Assembly: GCF_000424385.1 (NCBI RefSeq)
Contig: NZ_AUJU01000002.1
Coordinates: 186,001 to 250,000 of the forward strand
Length of the DNA stretch: 64,000 nucleotides
Reading direction: 5' to 3'
From: Butyrivibrio sp. LC3010
GTDB lineage: Bacteria > Bacillota > Clostridia > Lachnospirales > Lachnospiraceae
Part shown: positions 26,804-35,443 of the stretch, piece by piece
Numbering within the stretch: the stretch's first letter is position 1
Layout: each line of letters starts with the position of its first letter
Made by a program: the position numbers and the translations under genes
Notes under the pieces: model-generated
What the model saw: only the letters and a program-made list of their open reading frames with translations
The model's database searches: none
What the model was told of the DNA's origin: nothing

Positions 26804-26906
26804 AGAAATCCCCCAACATACTTCGTTTTGTAACCGGCAAGCTACAAATAAGCCGTATAACGCCAGAAATATTTTAATAAAAATTCCCGGCATTTAAATT
26901 TATTAT

Positions 26907-29081
26907 TTAAGCCATCTGTCTCTTTACAAGCTCAGTGAAGAACCCATTCTTTTCTACAAGCTCCTCATAGGTTCCCTCTTCGGCTATATTACCTTCTTTG
27001 AGCACCAGAATTCTGTCACAGTTCCTTATTGTACTTAGTCTGTGCGCGATTACGATTCTTGTACAATTAAGTCCATCCAGTGCGTCTGATATCTTCTTCT
27101 GTGTAATATTATCAAGCGCACTTGTAGCTTCATCAAAAATCAGAATCTTGGGCTTTGGCGCTATAGCTCTTGCTATCATGATTCTCTGCTTTTGTCCGCC
27201 TGATATTCCGCCCTGTCCTTCACTTATTATTGTATGCATTCCCATAGGCATCTCTCTTATGGTATCAGCCATTCCCGCAATTTCAGCAGCTTCCCAGGCT
27301 TCAGCTACACTTAGCCAGGGCGCAGAAATTGTGATATTTGAGTAAATATCTCCCTGTATAAGAGAACTGTTTTGGAGAACAACACCTATCTTTTTACGTA
27401 GTGATTTTAAATCCACGCTGTTCATTGCCTTTTTATCATAGTAAATAGCACCCTTATCAGGCTTCTCAAACCCCAGCAGAAGCCTTATTAAAGTACTTTT
27501 ACCACAACCTGTTTCTCCAACTATAGCCACGTATTCTCCTGCCCTGATCTTAAGTGAGAGATTATTTATTATATATGGCATTGAAGAGTCGTACCTGAAG
27601 CTTACATTATTTAGTTCGATACTTCCGGAAATTCTCTCAACAACTTCATTATTGTTATAAACCTCAGGCTCGGTCTTAAGAATTGGCTCAGCCAACTCCA
27701 ATGCAGGTGCAATCTGGGCAATTGAAGTTGCTATATTTGCAAGAGCAACAAATGCTGCAAGAACCTGTCCAAATGCAACATTAAATGCATAGAAATCAGA
27801 CTGAGTAAGTCTGTTCCTGACTGCAAGATCATATAAAAATGCATTTCCAAGCAGAAGGAGTCCTGTTACAATAGCCGAATTGATCTTTAAAAACACAGGC
27901 GGATTATATCGGCACTCAGCCTCCTTTGAAAAATGCTCTGTCCATTTTGCAAATGCTCTCTTTTCGGCGCCTGCAAGCTTAATCTTCTGTATTCCGGTGA
28001 TAAGACCATAAGATAATCCCATTCCTTCTGCAGAAAGCTTCATAAGCTTCTTATTTATTCTTGACTGCCAGAAGGATGCCAAAAGGATTACCAGGAATAC
28101 TAAAAGAATAATGGTTATAGCCGGCCAGAATAATACAGGAGTAATTGTATTTACCTGATAAATGTACAAAAGCGACATAAATGCAGCCAGCATGGTGGAA
28201 AAAACATTGCTTATAAGCAGAGAACAAACGATGTTTATACTCTGTTCTCTCTTGGCAAGTTCACCTGAACTAAAATTTCTGAAAAAAGATGCAGGAAGAG
28301 ACATTATTCGCATCATTACCGCAGCTTCAACCTGCGTAGACATTTTAGACTCTATCCTTGTAAGATAGAGTATTTTTACTGCATCTATAAGATGCGTTGT
28401 AATGGCTGTTGTACCGATAACCAGAGCCGTACTCATCAAAAATCTCATATCATTTGATGCAAGTACAACGCCTGTCAAAAGTCTTGTAAAAAGAGGCAAA
28501 AGCATTCCCAGGAATACCACAAGAAATGAAGCCATAACAGCACAAATAAGATCACCTGAGGTGACACATTTTCTCATATAAGACACAAGGTCAGATAGTT
28601 CAAGCTTTCGAAGCGGAAGCGGTTTATAAAATACCACAGCTTTCCTGGAAAACAGCTTTTCATTTTTTCTGGTTATTCTGACCTTTTTCCCTGTAGTCCT
28701 GTCCTTATAGTAATAGCCCGTTGTATTTCTTGGAATCAGCAAAACCGCAGAATTGTCGTCCTCAAAAAAGCCAAGCATAAGTCCTGTTCCGTCAAAGCTC
28801 CATCCCTCATCAAGGTCCACATTCCTGCGCATTATGCCATTGGGCCAAAGAGCATATTCCAGCTTTTCCTCAAGACTATCGATATTGATCGGAACATCAG
28901 TATTTTTGCAGCCAAAATAGGACAAAATGTCCCTGATAACTTCCGATGTATGATATCGTTCATTATCAGCGATACTCCCTCTTTGTCCAAGAACGGCTTC
29001 GGCAAGACGTTCCATAGAGTATTCGAAAGCTTCCTGATCTCTTTTACTTCTCTCTCTTATCTGATCTTCAAACCAGCTCAT
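26907..29081 (-). CDS. NHLP-type ABC exporter, second subunit (permease-ATPase)
   Basis: A 724-residue half-transporter. The first ~160 residues form a soluble N-terminal region with no C39 catalytic residues ('WSFDGTGLMLGFFEDDNSAVLLIPRNTTGYYY'), the hallmark of the ABC2 partner of NHLP-type bacteriocin export systems. Six membrane helices follow (about 165-440). The ATPase has Walker A 'GETGCGKST', Q-loop 'VVLQNSS', signature 'ISGGQKQR' and Walker B 'ILIFDEATSALD'. It starts right after the first exporter gene and probably forms a heterodimer with it. Assignment is from architecture and neighbours. Confidence 0.85.
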   Translation of the reverse strand: MSWFEDQIRERSKRDQEAFEYSMERLAEAVLGQRGSIADNERYHTSEVIRDILSYFGCKNTDVPINIDSLEEKLEYALWPNGIMRRNVDLDEGWSFDGTGLMLGFFEDDNSAVLLIPRNTTGYYYKDRTTGKKVRITRKNEKLFSRKAVVFYKPLPLRKLELSDLVSYMRKCVTSGDLICAVMASFLVVFLGMLLPLFTRLLTGVVLASNDMRFLMSTALVIGTTAITTHLIDAVKILYLTRIESKMSTQVEAAVMMRIMSLPASFFRNFSSGELAKREQSINIVCSLLISNVFSTMLAAFMSLLYIYQVNTITPVLFWPAITIILLVFLVILLASFWQSRINKKLMKLSAEGMGLSYGLITGIQKIKLAGAEKRAFAKWTEHFSKEAECRYNPPVFLKINSAIVTGLLLLGNAFLYDLAVRNRLTQSDFYAFNVAFGQVLAAFVALANIATSIAQIAPALELAEPILKTEPEVYNNNEVVERISGSIELNNVSFRYDSSMPYIINNLSLKIRAGEYVAIVGETGCGKSTLIRLLLGFEKPDKGAIYYDKKAMNSVDLKSLRKKIGVVLQNSSLIQGDIYSNITISAPWLSVAEAWEAAEIAGMADTIREMPMGMHTIISEGQGGISGGQKQRIMIARAIAPKPKILIFDEATSALDNITQKKISDALDGLNCTRIVIAHRLSTIRNCDRILVLKEGNIAEEGTYEELVEKNGFFTELVKRQMA

Positions 29082-29087
29082 AAGCCC

Positions 29088-31271
29088 TCATTCTACAGTT
29101 ACCAAATCTTTATAAAAGCCATTTAGCTTCATCAGTTCTTCATGCGTTCCACGTTCAACAACGACTCCGTTGTCCATAACCAGAATGTCATCACAATCCC
29201 TTATGGTTGACAATCTATGTGCAACAACAATGCATGTTAATCCTCTGTTTTTTATAGCTTTGACTACTTCATACTCGGTCTTTGCATCAAGCGCACTGGT
29301 GGCTTCATCCAGAATTATTATCGAAGGATCTCTGGCTAAGACTCTGGCTATTTCAAGCCTTTGCTTCTCACCGCCGGACATATCCTTACCCCCCTCTAAA
29401 AGTCTTGATCTGTAACTGGAAGGACGGGAAATAATTTTCTCATGAATTCCGGCATCCCTTGCTGCCAGTATCATCTCAAAATCTTCAATTGATTCATCCC
29501 ACATTTTTATATTGTTCTCTATTGTATCTTCAAAAAGCCCAATATCCTGAGCAGCTACAGCCACAGATCCCTTAAAAACACTAGTCTGTATTTCGTTTAT
29601 GCTTTTACCATCAAAACGTATATCTCCACTCCAAGGCTTATACAGACCGGAAATAAGGCCTGCTATTGTAGACTTACCGCAGCCGCTTTTTCCAACCAGA
29701 GCAATTCTCTGCCCGGGTTTTACACTTAATGAAAAATCTTTTATCAAAGGCTCTTTTAGCCTCGAATAGCCAAAGGATAAATTTTTTATCTCAATAGCTC
29801 CTGTTAGTTTTGAAAAAGTACCATCCTCAATATCTTCTATAGTTTCCTCTTTAAAAACATCATCCTCAGGATACTCCATAACATCGCTGACTCTTTCCAT
29901 ATCAGTCCGCATTTCCAGAATTGACTGCCCCGATGTGATCAGCATATTAGCCGGTTGCATAAACAATGATAAAAAGCCTTGAAATGCAATGATCATTCCG
30001 ACTGTAAAATCGCCTCTCATAGTCAGGAAAACACCTAAGGTCAGAACCAGGTAATTAGCAATGTCAGCCAGAAGTGGCGGAATCACTCCGAGATATGCAT
30101 CTAAAGTACTGTATTTAACATTCTGAGCCTGAACTGAAGCCTGATATCCTGCCCATTTCTGGAAGAATCCATTCTCGGCTCCGGATGATTTTATAGTCTC
30201 TGCCATTTCAATACCGGATATAGTGGCAGACAGGAGCTTCCCTTCATCTCTCATCTGAACTCTTGTCAGATTGATTCGCTTTTGAGATATATAACTTGCA
30301 ACCAGAAGATTAATAACAATGGTCAAAATACCTATGAAAGTAAGTCCAACACTAAATCTTAGCATCACAACCAGATACACCAGCATCATTATTGTATTTA
30401 GAAAAAGAGGTGCCACAGTATCTACCAGGGTCGCTGCTATATATTCGTTAACTTCTTCTCTCATGATGATATCTCCTGCCATTCTCTGAGAGAAGAATTC
30501 TATAGGAAGTCTCAAAACCTTCCACATATATGTAGTCGCGCCTATCGATGCCAGTTTGCCATTAATCTTGAGAAAATAAATCTTTGATATAAATTCACTT
30601 ATAATCTGCAGAACTGCAAGCACTACCATGATTGCTATAAATGGATTAAGCCAGGATCTGTTTATTCCGGTTAAGAGTCTGTCCATAAACACTCTTGTCA
30701 TCACAGGATTAATCACCTCTATCATGTAGGAAATAATTCCTGTTAAAGCAACAAGTAAAATGGCCTTTTTAGCCCCCTTAAGCCTTTTGGCAGCATAGGC
30801 AATAATGCTCTTTTTATTTCCTCCCGGAACGAAGTTCTCACCGGGAATGATTCTTAGACAGACACCGGTGAATGAGTTATCAAACTCATCCATGGTAATC
30901 TTCACTTCGCCTCTTGCAGGATCATTAATGTAAGCAAAACCATTCCTGAATCCGTTAAGTACAACAAAATGATCAAAATTCCAATGGATGATACACGGGA
31001 ATAGTCCAGCTTCTTTTATTTCGTCTATTTCATATCTGAATCCTTTTGCTTCAAAACCATATTTCCGCGCAGCAGTCAGGATATATTTTGCATTTGATCC
31101 ATCCCTCGAAACACCACAATCAACCCTCATCTGTTCAAGAGGGATCCACATATTGTAGTAAGCCATAACCATACAAAGGCATGCTGCACCACATTCAAGT
31201 GCTTCCATTTGCATGATTACCGGTACCCTGGCTACTCCGTTTTTTATTGGTTTTCGTATTTTCTTCTTCAT
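29088..31271 (-). CDS. C39 peptidase-containing ABC exporter (NHLP type, first subunit)
   Basis: A 727-residue bifunctional transporter that cuts double-glycine leaders and exports the mature peptide. The N-terminal C39 peptidase has the catalytic Cys in 'MEALECGAACL' (Cys27), the His in 'NFDHFVVLNG' and the Asp in 'INDPARG'. A six-helix membrane domain (about 165-440) follows, then an ATPase with Walker A 'GKSGCGKST', signature 'MSGGEKQR' and Walker B 'IIILDEATSALD'. It sits directly after the short HlyD-like gene and two GG-leader precursor genes. All catalytic residues are present. Closest known type: NHLP bacteriocin exporter; the cargo here appears different. Confidence 0.9.
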   Translation of the reverse strand: MKKKIRKPIKNGVARVPVIMQMEALECGAACLCMVMAYYNMWIPLEQMRVDCGVSRDGSNAKYILTAARKYGFEAKGFRYEIDEIKEAGLFPCIIHWNFDHFVVLNGFRNGFAYINDPARGEVKITMDEFDNSFTGVCLRIIPGENFVPGGNKKSIIAYAAKRLKGAKKAILLVALTGIISYMIEVINPVMTRVFMDRLLTGINRSWLNPFIAIMVVLAVLQIISEFISKIYFLKINGKLASIGATTYMWKVLRLPIEFFSQRMAGDIIMREEVNEYIAATLVDTVAPLFLNTIMMLVYLVVMLRFSVGLTFIGILTIVINLLVASYISQKRINLTRVQMRDEGKLLSATISGIEMAETIKSSGAENGFFQKWAGYQASVQAQNVKYSTLDAYLGVIPPLLADIANYLVLTLGVFLTMRGDFTVGMIIAFQGFLSLFMQPANMLITSGQSILEMRTDMERVSDVMEYPEDDVFKEETIEDIEDGTFSKLTGAIEIKNLSFGYSRLKEPLIKDFSLSVKPGQRIALVGKSGCGKSTIAGLISGLYKPWSGDIRFDGKSINEIQTSVFKGSVAVAAQDIGLFEDTIENNIKMWDESIEDFEMILAARDAGIHEKIISRPSSYRSRLLEGGKDMSGGEKQRLEIARVLARDPSIIILDEATSALDAKTEYEVVKAIKNRGLTCIVVAHRLSTIRDCDDILVMDNGVVVERGTHEELMKLNGFYKDLVTVE

Positions 31272-31273
31272 CT

Positions 31274-31690
31274 TCAGTCGCTCAAAAGAAAAGAGATTGG
31301 TTTAATTTGTTCAACAATTATGCCTGCTTCGTAAACCCCATCGGGAATATTCATATCACATTCGACTGTTGTTCTTCCATAGGAATCCTTGTCCACATAA
31401 TCTATAGTTGCACTCAAATCGCCAATAGTCAGCTTGAGACCTGCCTTTAGATTATCCTGTGGCATATTATTGATTACCATGGTTACTTTCCCGTTAGTAA
31501 CATAAGCTTCACCTTTTACAGTTGTACTTACATTTCCTACAGAAGCCCAAATAAAAAAACCTGCAAGCATAACAACGACCGCCATAAGTATCAGCCATAT
31601 GGCGGGTGTTGTTACATGCAGATAATCATTTAAAGCTTCAGGAGAAGATATCCTTTCCAAACTCTTTTTCCTGAAAATATTCTCATCCAT
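31274..31690 (-). CDS. Very short HlyD-like export adaptor
   Basis: A 138-residue protein. It begins 'ENIFRKKSLERISSPEALNDYL', the N-terminal pattern of NHLP-system HlyD proteins, followed by one membrane helix (about 32-52) and 80 external residues that look like a beta-barrel strand set ('VKGEAYVTNGKVTMVINNMP'). Family members are normally about 400 residues with a coiled-coil hairpin and lipoyl domain; both are missing here. ATG at 31690 has GGGAG upstream. The shortening is not a recent truncation, since stop, start and the next gene are tightly packed. It may be a minimal adaptor suited to a single-membrane cell. Confidence 0.75.
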   Translation of the reverse strand: MDENIFRKKSLERISSPEALNDYLHVTTPAIWLILMAVVVMLAGFFIWASVGNVSTTVKGEAYVTNGKVTMVINNMPQDNLKAGLKLTIGDLSATIDYVDKDSYGRTTVECDMNIPDGVYEAGIIVEQIKPISFLLSD

Positions 31691-31703
31691 TGACGCTCCC
31701 TGG

Positions 31704-31985
31704 TTATACCCACATTCCACCACCGGATGTATTGTTGCTACCAGTCGTATTTTTAACCTTTACATTGTTAACTTTTACTGCGTTTTTAAGAGGTCCGGCA
31801 ATGCGGTTTGTATCTCCACTCATCAATAGATCATTAGAATCCACTTTAGTATCAGAAGTCATTATTGTATTTGAAAGTCTGATCCCTCCGACACCAACTC
31901 CGGCATTGGCAAAAATACCTGCACCGCCATTGATTTCCTCAAGCTCCTCATCATTGAGTTCTTTCATCAAATCTTTATCACTCAT
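31704..31985 (-). CDS. Double-glycine precursor peptide 2 (Gly/Asn/Thr-rich)
   Basis: A 93-residue peptide whose first 21 residues are a classical double-glycine leader ('LNDEELEEINGG', cleavage expected after Gly21). The mature part is about 72 residues, has no Cys, and is rich in Gly, Asn, Thr, Val and Ala ('AGIFANAGVGVGG', 'NTTGSNNTSGGGMWV'). It may be an export cargo such as a bacteriocin, signal or surface peptide. AAGGAG precedes the ATG. It lies between precursor 1 and the adaptor in the same operon. No modification enzyme gene is nearby, so the product is probably unmodified. Confidence 0.75.
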   Translation of the reverse strand: MSDKDLMKELNDEELEEINGGAGIFANAGVGVGGIRLSNTIMTSDTKVDSNDLLMSGDTNRIAGPLKNAVKVNNVKVKNTTGSNNTSGGGMWV

Positions 31986-32029
31986 AGAATACTCCTTTCC
32001 AAAGCAATCGCTTCAACTAAATAAGCAAC

Positions 32030-32242
32030 TTAGCCTGCAAAGTAATTCATACCGCCGCAAATAGGACATTCACATTTTGATTCCTGAATATTTATCCTAA
32101 TTATCTTTTGACATTTCTGGCAGCTGACTTCCATTAGCTGTACTCTCTTTTGCTTGTAGAAAGATCTGAATTGCTTTGCTCCGCCAACAACATCCTCCAG
32201 ACTGTCATCATCCAGAGGTGTTCCTCCAGTAACTTCAATCAT
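32030..32242 (-). CDS. Double-glycine precursor peptide 1 with zinc-ribbon core
   Basis: A 70-residue peptide, first gene of the export operon. The leader 'LDDDSLEDVVGG' ends at Gly21, the same position as in precursor 2. The predicted mature 49 residues are basic at first ('KQFRSFYKQKRVQL') and then contain a zinc-ribbon pattern: C41-x2-C44 and C59-x2-C62 ('CQKC' and 'CPIC'), with an extra Cys57. A GG-leader attached to a rubredoxin-like knuckle is unusual. ATG at 32242 (GGAGG 8 nt upstream) is preferred over the GTG directly before it. The direct-repeat promoter starts 37 nt upstream. An alternative is that it stays in the cell as a regulator that merely resembles a leader. Confidence 0.7.
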   Translation of the reverse strand: MIEVTGGTPLDDDSLEDVVGGAKQFRSFYKQKRVQLMEVSCQKCQKIIRINIQESKCECPICGGMNYFAG

Positions 32243-32278
32243 CACTATCTCCTCCTTGTAATCACTCCTTACAAGACG

Positions 32279-32313
32279 ATAATATCAAAAACTGTCCAAC
32301 AAATGTCCAACAT
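32279..32313 (-). promoter_or_regulatory. Direct-repeat activator-type promoter of the peptide export operon
   Basis: The 21-bp direct repeat (32293-32313) is identical to that at 24996-25016. On the minus strand it is followed, again after exactly 8 bp, by the -10 box TATTAT (32284 down to 32279), giving a start near 32272 and a leader of about 30 nt. The same site and spacing in front of the kinase/regulator operon make shared activation likely. Confidence 0.75.
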
Positions 32314-32329
32314 TGAGATAAATTTATAT

Positions 32330-33979
32330 TTATTTTATAATACGAACCTTTTTTAAAATATTTACCAATTTGGAGCCCTTTGGGAATTGAAGTAATTCTC
32401 TTTCAGTAACTCCTTTTGTCCTTACCATTCCGACAGCATATACAATTACTGCCACGAAAATTGCTACGGCAACTGAAATGAGATTAACAAAATAATCATT
32501 CTCCAACGTTCTACCTATCAATAGCTTCATAAGTCTGTATACGCCAAAAGAAACGATTCCCATAACTGCCGAAACTGAAAAAGGTATAATATAAAGCTTC
32601 TTAATATCCTGTCTGATTTCGATAGTTTTGGATATTGAATATTCATTGAGTACGCACATAAGAAGTGAGTACAGAATTGTCACGATTGCCAGAGCTTTGT
32701 TGCCAAGATTCGTGAAAAACAAAAGAATTACCAGTACCACCGTCTGAACAACCAATGCAATAGCTGCATTAATTACAGGAGCATTGACCTTTCCAATTCC
32801 CTGCAGGATAGCATTACTTACAGTGGAAAGAGAATAAAATACCACCGTAATTGCCAGTATCTGCATTAAAACTCCTGCCTCATGCAAAGTGGCTTTTTGA
32901 GGAAACAGAAGCATGATGATCGGCTCTGATAAAGCAAACAATCCCACAGCAGAAGGAATAGCAATCATATTGATCAATCTGTATACTCTCTCTATCATTT
33001 GTGAAGTTCTGTCATAGTTTTTCTGCGCAAAGTATGTAGAAATACTTGGCATAATCGTGGCAGCAGCTGCTGATGATATCGCTATAGGGAAATTAGTGAT
33101 ATTCATAGCCTTTCTTGAGAATACACCAAACCTTGTAACAACTTCGTTATGAGGTATTCCTCTGTTGTAAGTCATTATCTTTGAGAATAAAGTCGAATTA
33201 AGTGTAGTCGATAAATTATAAATAAATGTACTTAAAATAAAAGGTGTCACAATCATAAGGATAAGAATAAATATTTCTCTATATCCCATATCTTCATGAT
33301 GATCGTGAATAACCTTTCTTCTTACGGCATCTCTGTTCATCCTATAGACAAAAAGCATAAAAATCAGAGCAATAACCACTCCTGAGCCTGTGCCCAGGGC
33401 ACCTCCGATTGCTCCATACATCGCCCTTGTGGATGCATCTCCGCCTTTAGAGATTGCCAGGTTAACCAGAAAGAATGCCCCTCCAACAGATACGAAAGCA
33501 TTCAAAAATTGCTCTACCAGCTGGGAAATACTCGTTGGTATCATGGTCCTCTGTGCCTGAAAATATCCTCTGAGTACTCCTAACGGTCCAAAAATAAATA
33601 TGAATGGTGAGAAAACCTTTAGTACCGGGATGGAATATCCATCCACAAACAAAGGTGCTCCAAAAAATGCAACAAGACTTCCTATAGCTCCTACAACACA
33701 AACATAAATAAGCGCACAGTGAAAAATTCGCTGTGCGTTTCTATATTCATGTACAGCAAGTCTCTGCGAGATTATTTTACTCATCGCAGAAGGTATGCTG
33801 TATGAAGAAATAAGAAGTACTATTGAATAAATATAATAAGCCGTACTGTAATATCCGTTTCCCTCATCACCGACAATTCCGGTGAAGGGAGCCTGATATA
33901 AAAGGCCTATGATTTTTGATATGATACCGGCGGTAGCTAAAATACCGCCCTGAACTAAAATACTTTTCTTTTTACTCAT
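32330..33979 (-). CDS. MATE/MVF-superfamily polysaccharide flippase
   Basis: A 549-residue membrane protein with about 14 predicted helices, of the SpoVB/MurJ/Wzx-like group that flips lipid-linked saccharides. Typical parts are 'GGILATAGIISKIIGLLYQAPFTGIVGDEGNGYY' at the start, 'PSAMSKIISQRLA', and 'FGPLGVLRGYFQAQRTMIPTSISQLVEQ'. ATG at 33979 begins 4 nt after the glgA stop and its AAGGA lies in the glgA end, so the two are coupled. It may move a peptidoglycan or capsule precursor; the sequence does not say which. A longer in-frame start inside glgA is rejected. Confidence 0.88.
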   Translation of the reverse strand: MSKKKSILVQGGILATAGIISKIIGLLYQAPFTGIVGDEGNGYYSTAYYIYSIVLLISSYSIPSAMSKIISQRLAVHEYRNAQRIFHCALIYVCVVGAIGSLVAFFGAPLFVDGYSIPVLKVFSPFIFIFGPLGVLRGYFQAQRTMIPTSISQLVEQFLNAFVSVGGAFFLVNLAISKGGDASTRAMYGAIGGALGTGSGVVIALIFMLFVYRMNRDAVRRKVIHDHHEDMGYREIFILILMIVTPFILSTFIYNLSTTLNSTLFSKIMTYNRGIPHNEVVTRFGVFSRKAMNITNFPIAISSAAAATIMPSISTYFAQKNYDRTSQMIERVYRLINMIAIPSAVGLFALSEPIIMLLFPQKATLHEAGVLMQILAITVVFYSLSTVSNAILQGIGKVNAPVINAAIALVVQTVVLVILLFFTNLGNKALAIVTILYSLLMCVLNEYSISKTIEIRQDIKKLYIIPFSVSAVMGIVSFGVYRLMKLLIGRTLENDYFVNLISVAVAIFVAVIVYAVGMVRTKGVTERELLQFPKGSKLVNILKKVRIIK

Positions 33980-33983
33980 TTCC

Positions 33984-35429
33984 TTATGGTCTAAGCCAAT
34001 CGTACATCTCCTGATATTTAGCTGCTGAAACTTCCCATGAGAAATTAGCTGCCATTGCACGATCTATCATCTTGTTCCATTCGCGCTTATTATCATAATA
34101 AACTCTTTCAGCTTCACGAACGGTATTCATCATCTCATGTGCATTATAATTCAAAAATCCGAAGCCGGTGCCTGTACTCTCATACTGATTATAAGGCTCA
34201 ACAGTATCCTTAAGTCCTCCGGTCTGTCTGACGATCGGAATTGAGCCATATCTAAGAGCCATCAGCTGTGAAAGACCACAGGGCTCAAAGAGAGAAGGCA
34301 TAAGGAATGCATCAGATGCTGCATAAATCTTATGTGACAAAGGATTTGAATAATAAATGTTTGCTGAAACCTTATCAGGATATTTCCATGCAAAATGCCT
34401 GAACATGTTCTCGTACTGTTCTTCACCTGTACCAAGCACAACAACCTGTATGGCATCCTGACACAGTTCGTCAAGCACATATGCAATAAGGTCAAATCCC
34501 TTCTGATCTGTAAGTCTTGAAATGATACCGATCATCATTGTCTTATCATCTTCTGGTAGTCCTAACTCTCTCTGCAGTGCTCGCTTATTCTTGGATTTTT
34601 CCTTGCGGAAATTGATTGCATTAAATGGATAATCCAGGAATTTATCAGTTTCAGGATTAAAATCTGTATAGTCAATACCGTTAACTATACCTCTCAAATC
34701 ATGAGCCCTTGCTCTGAGAAGTCCATCAAGTCCTTCTCCGTAAAATTCTGTCTTGATCTCATCGGCATATGTGCTGCTGACAGTAGTTATGGCATCAGCA
34801 TATACAATGCCGCCCTTTAAAAGATTTGCATCTTTATAATATCCAAGCTTGTCAGGTGTAAAGTAATAATCAGGAAGTCCTGTAATATCCTGTACATCCT
34901 TAGCATCCCACTTACCCTGGAACTTAAGGTTATGAATAGTCATTATTGACTTGATGCCGCGGAAGAACTCATTCCCCTGGAATCTCTCTTTTAAGTAAAC
35001 AGGAATAAGACCAGTCTGCCAGTCATGACAATGAATAATATCCGGTCTGAATCCAATTACAGGAAGAATTGAAAGAGCTGCCTTACTAAAGAATGTAAAC
35101 TTCTCAATCTCCCAGATAACATCTCCGCCATATGGTGCCATACCACCAAAAAAGTATTCATTGTCGATAAAATAATAATGTACACCGTCTATCTCAGAAT
35201 GGAATATTCCAACATATTCACTTTTCCAGTGGAAATCCATATAAAAATTGGATACATACTCCAATTTATCCTTCATCTCCTGAGCCATGCAGGTATATTT
35301 AGGAAGGATTACCCTTACATCAAAATATCTCTTATCGATATCCTTTGGCAGTGATCCGACAACATCTGCCAATCCACCTGTTTTAATAAATGGTACTCCT
35401 TCTGATGCTACAAATAGAATGTTCTTCAT
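33984..35429 (-). CDS. glgA: Glycogen synthase (ADP-glucose type)
   Basis: This GT5 enzyme extends alpha-1,4-glucan from ADP-glucose. It shows the N-terminal substrate motif 'KTGGLADVVGSLPK' (about 16-29), 'CHDWQTGLIPVYL', 'GIVNGIDYTDFNPETD' and the C-terminal GT-B motif 'PSLFEPCGLSQLMALRYGSIPIVRQTGGLKDTV' (written as its known parts). At 481 residues it is of usual length. ATG at 35429 follows GGAGG. It is encoded after trpS and before the flippase and no other glg genes are in the window, so it is a scattered glycogen gene. Confidence 0.94.
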   Translation of the reverse strand: MKNILFVASEGVPFIKTGGLADVVGSLPKDIDKRYFDVRVILPKYTCMAQEMKDKLEYVSNFYMDFHWKSEYVGIFHSEIDGVHYYFIDNEYFFGGMAPYGGDVIWEIEKFTFFSKAALSILPVIGFRPDIIHCHDWQTGLIPVYLKERFQGNEFFRGIKSIMTIHNLKFQGKWDAKDVQDITGLPDYYFTPDKLGYYKDANLLKGGIVYADAITTVSSTYADEIKTEFYGEGLDGLLRARAHDLRGIVNGIDYTDFNPETDKFLDYPFNAINFRKEKSKNKRALQRELGLPEDDKTMMIGIISRLTDQKGFDLIAYVLDELCQDAIQVVVLGTGEEQYENMFRHFAWKYPDKVSANIYYSNPLSHKIYAASDAFLMPSLFEPCGLSQLMALRYGSIPIVRQTGGLKDTVEPYNQYESTGTGFGFLNYNAHEMMNTVREAERVYYDNKREWNKMIDRAMAANFSWEVSAAKYQEMYDWLRP

Positions 35430-35443
35430 GTAGTGCCTCCAGT

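Noticed and set aside
26804..26893. Longer start for the phosphatase gene
   Set aside because: The extra 30 codons have no ribosome binding site and add a second hydrophobic run before the true first helix; ATG at 26803 has GGGGG upstream.
33980..34060. Longer start for the flippase gene inside glgA
   Set aside because: The added residues are encoded in the wrong frame of the glgA end and do not match flippase N-termini.
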